Positions 5,645 through 7,411 of a stretch of 7,411 bases of DNA are shown here, piece after piece; the stretch's first letter is position 1, and each line of letters begins with the position of its first letter. Made by a program: the position numbers and the translations under genes. The notes beneath the pieces are model-generated. The model ran no database searches. It saw nothing but the letters and a program-made list of their open reading frames with translations, and was not told the DNA's origin. Source of the stretch: Promethearchaeota archaeon (GTDB taxonomy: Archaea; Asgardarchaeota; Lokiarchaeia; Sigynarchaeales; SOKP01); assembly GCA_030620005.1 (NCBI GenBank), contig JAUXAJ010000255.1, positions 1 to 7,411 of the forward strand, given 5' to 3'.

Positions 5645-6886
5645 ATGGCTAAGCTTAAAGTTAGATATATCCCCGGAAAAGGCATTTCTAAACTGAAAAC
5701 TGCCTTTGAGAACCACAAGCTTGATAGAAATCAACAATTGGAGCACTATGATGACGTGTTTTATCAATGTGGAAAGTGTGGCACGTGTAGAACTGCTTAT
5801 AAGGAAGCTTATTGGTCGCGTGTTTGTCCATCTGGAGAATTTGGTAAGTTTGAGGCGTATTATCTTGGAGGAAAAAATTTACTTGCGTGGGGCTTGACAT
5901 CTGGCAAACTAAAGTGGACTGAAAACTTGGCTAAAATCTTTTATTATTGTTCGGTTTGCTTGGCCTGCACGCAACAGTGCCAAATACCGGAACTTCACAC
6001 ATTCGCGGGCGAATGGTTAATGGCAATGAGGGAAGAAGCAGTTCAAGCTGGTTTTGGTCCAATGCCAGAACACGTGCAATATACTGAATATATATCAAAT
6101 GTAAATAATCCATATGGAGAAAAACACGAGAATCGGTTAGATTGGTTGCCGTCAACCATCAATCAATCCCAAAGCGCAAAACTAGCGTATTTCGTTGGCT
6201 GTACTTCGAGTTATAGGGAGAAAAATGTGGCAATTGCCACAGCTGAAATATTGAATTCATTACAGGTTGAATTTAAAATTCTTCAGGATGAGAGCTGTTG
6301 TGGGTCTCCTGTTTACATGACGGGCCAGACCGAAAAGGCAAAAAAGATCGCCGAAGTAAACGTAAAGATGTTTAAAGATTCTGGGATTGAAAAAATCATA
6401 ACTTCCTGTGCTGGATGTTATAGAACGTTGAAAGAAATATATCCTAAAAAATTTGGTCTGGATCATGGAATAAAAATTGTTCATTTACCGGAATTTTTAT
6501 TAGACCAAATAAAAAGTGGAGCATTGAAGTTTAACAAGGAAGTTAACATGAAAATAACCTATCATGACCCTTGCCATATTGGTCGCCATATGGGCATATA
6601 TAAAAAACCTAGAGACGTTTTAGAAAAAATTTCCGGGATAGAACTGGTAGAAATGAATCGAAATAGACACAATTCCTGGTGCTGCGGTTCTGGTGGGGGT
6701 TTCCGGGCGGCATTAAAGGATTTATCTAGTTTTGCTGCGAAAGAAAGAATAAAAGAGGCAAAAGACACTACGGCAGAGGCAATAGTATCTTGTTGTCCTT
6801 TCTGTCTAAACCAATTCAAGGCAAATATAGCTGATGATGAAATAAAAGCGTTAGATCTTTCCGAGTTGGTACAAAAATCAATTTAA
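5645..6886 (+). CDS. Fe-S oxidoreductase with two [4Fe-4S] motifs and two CCG domains (HdrD/GlcF type), copy 2
   Basis: The 413-residue product is the electron-transfer partner of the FAD oxidoreductase before it. The first cubane motif uses C42, C45, C48 and C61 (QCGKCGTC, then VCP), the second C102, C105, C108 and C112 (YCSVCLACTQQC). CCG domain 1 has C186, C218-C219, C255 and C258; CCG domain 2 has C310, C346-C347, C383-C384 and C387. These are the ligand patterns of HdrD/HdrB-type and GlcF-type proteins; CCG domains can bind non-cubane [4Fe-4S] clusters. No membrane helix is seen, so the final acceptor (quinone, heterodisulfide-like compound or another Hdr protein) is open. I chose ATG 5645, one base past the FAD stop, with GGAG (5632-5635) 9 bases before it. 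A TTG at 5630 would add five residues and overlap the FAD gene. It is about 72% identical to the partial gene at 1-873. Confidence 0.95.
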   Translation: MAKLKVRYIPGKGISKLKTAFENHKLDRNQQLEHYDDVFYQCGKCGTCRTAYKEAYWSRVCPSGEFGKFEAYYLGGKNLLAWGLTSGKLKWTENLAKIFYYCSVCLACTQQCQIPELHTFAGEWLMAMREEAVQAGFGPMPEHVQYTEYISNVNNPYGEKHENRLDWLPSTINQSQSAKLAYFVGCTSSYREKNVAIATAEILNSLQVEFKILQDESCCGSPVYMTGQTEKAKKIAEVNVKMFKDSGIEKIITSCAGCYRTLKEIYPKKFGLDHGIKIVHLPEFLLDQIKSGALKFNKEVNMKITYHDPCHIGRHMGIYKKPRDVLEKISGIELVEMNRNRHNSWCCGSGGGFRAALKDLSSFAAKERIKEAKDTTAEAIVSCCPFCLNQFKANIADDEIKALDLSELVQKSI

Positions 6887-6888
6887 AC

Positions 6889-6898
6889 TTTTTTTTTT
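6889..6898 (+). terminator. Oligo-T terminator of the FAD/Fe-S operon
   Basis: Ten T begin two bases after the stop codon of Fe-S copy 2, with no stem-loop. Unlike after Fe-S copy 1, no further copy of the promoter repeat follows. Confidence 0.65.
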
Positions 6899-6955
6899 AA
6901 ATCCCAAATTTGAAAAATTATTTCTTATCATATTTCATTGATAACATTAGCAACT

Positions 6956-6984
6956 ATTAATTATATTAATTATATTAATAAAAT
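6956..6984 (+). promoter_or_regulatory. AT-only promoter made of a 9-bp tandem repeat
   Basis: TTATATTAA occurs twice in tandem (6961-6969 and 6970-6978), with a partial copy before and TAAAATAG after. The likely TATA box within it would start transcription near 6990-7005, directly before the CdhC-like gene. Confidence 0.45.
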
Positions 6985-6998
6985 AGAACGCCCAAATC

Positions 6999-7411
6999 TT
7001 GCAAAATACAAAAATATTTGGAAATATTAAGGATTTCGTAAGAAAAGCTATACAAGATGAAAAAATGGTTACGTTTTATAAAAGAAATCAGAATCCAACT
7101 AAAATCTTTAAGAATTTTAATATAAAAGTAGAACTGGATGAATGTAAAGAAATAATACTCCAGGAAGAAACAAGAGTCGAACTTGGTGGCGTTAATAAAA
7201 AATCATTTTTAATCATTTACCCCTTAAATGAATTGTCATTTATAGATCACAATAAAATCACGTTAATAGGACCCGAAATCAACCAGCGTACTGGTCCGAA
7301 TTTGGATTTTGGAGTGTTTATTTTAATTGGATGCGCTCGACTTTCAGAGAAAGAATTTAACAGCCTGAGACGGTTCAGTTTTATCTCAGATGGCATTGAG
7401 GGCTTCTTAAT
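6999..7411 (+). CDS. Divergent CdhC-like protein (acetyl-CoA synthase beta subunit N-terminal domain), 3' end outside window
   Basis: The frame is open from 6987 to the window edge. The stretch V-E-L-G-G, then about 20 residues on NKITLIGPEI, then FGVFILIG and a later GIEGF follow the order and spacing of the N-terminal domain of archaeal CdhC (VELGGPK, DGKITLIGPDI, YPxGIIxxVxG, NYIxGFMHL). That enzyme makes acetyl-CoA in the CODH/ACS complex of the Wood-Ljungdahl pathway. It is clearly divergent: the usual YEGERIR segment is replaced by a segment reading DECKEII, and the RRxHxFxNY helix by LRRFSFISD. The A-cluster cysteines would lie beyond the window, so activity cannot be judged. The start is uncertain. 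TTG 6999 keeps a coding-like stretch (NIKDFVRKAIQDEKM) and suits the promoter; ATG 7065 would be shorter. No Shine-Dalgarno site is visible for either. The assignment comes from remembered family motifs, not a search. Confidence 0.6.
   Translation, partial: MQNTKIFGNIKDFVRKAIQDEKMVTFYKRNQNPTKIFKNFNIKVELDECKEIILQEETRVELGGVNKKSFLIIYPLNELSFIDHNKITLIGPEINQRTGPNLDFGVFILIGCARLSEKEFNSLRRFSFISDGIEGFL

Noticed and set aside
1..7411. CRISPR arrays, tRNA or rRNA genes
   Set aside because: No regularly spaced repeats, tRNA-like cloverleaf or rRNA motif was noticed on either strand.

Overview
The window is AT-rich DNA that reads as archaeal. Several genes have TATA-box promoters 35 to 45 bases before the start codon, transcription units end in bare oligo-T runs without stem-loops, and Shine-Dalgarno sites are present at some genes and absent at others. 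The gene content includes Hdr-type iron-sulfur proteins, a gamma-carbonic-anhydrase-like protein, the beginning of a CdhC-like (archaeal acetyl-CoA synthase beta) protein and a HEAT protein followed by a leucine-rich-repeat remnant. This suggests an anaerobic archaeon of the Wood-Ljungdahl type. A Lokiarchaeia-like Asgard is my favoured guess, but that placement is inference and no marker gene settles it.

Layout. Positions 1-873 hold the 3' part of a HdrD/GlcF-type Fe-S oxidoreductase (copy 1), followed by an oligo-T terminator and a TATA promoter. A loosely packed stretch (about 960-3590) follows. It holds a HEAT-repeat gene whose frame continues past a TGA into one canonical leucine-rich repeat, a broken minus-strand gene, an alpha/beta hydrolase with higher GC and possibly foreign origin, and a small minus-strand gene of 57 codons with its own promoter and ribosome binding site. 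Next is a gamma-carbonic-anhydrase-like hexapeptide-repeat protein that lacks two of the three usual zinc histidines. Then comes a clear two-gene operon: a VAO/GlcD-type FAD oxidoreductase (4216-5643) and a second, complete Fe-S oxidoreductase (5645-6886) starting one base after the FAD gene stops. The right edge holds the start of a divergent CdhC-like gene.

How the parts fit. The FAD protein probably oxidises a hydroxy acid or alcohol and passes electrons to its Fe-S partner, which has two cubane [4Fe-4S] sites and two CCG domains. Fe-S copy 1 aligns with copy 2 without gaps at about 72% identity, so a second, possibly complete FAD/Fe-S module probably lies just left of the window. The strongest unexplained signal is a roughly 67-bp terminator-plus-promoter element, about 91% identical, found after Fe-S copy 1 and again before the FAD gene. 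It brackets the 3.2-kb stretch holding the HEAT, hydrolase and carbonic-anhydrase-like genes, and it is better conserved than the coding DNA of the paralogues.
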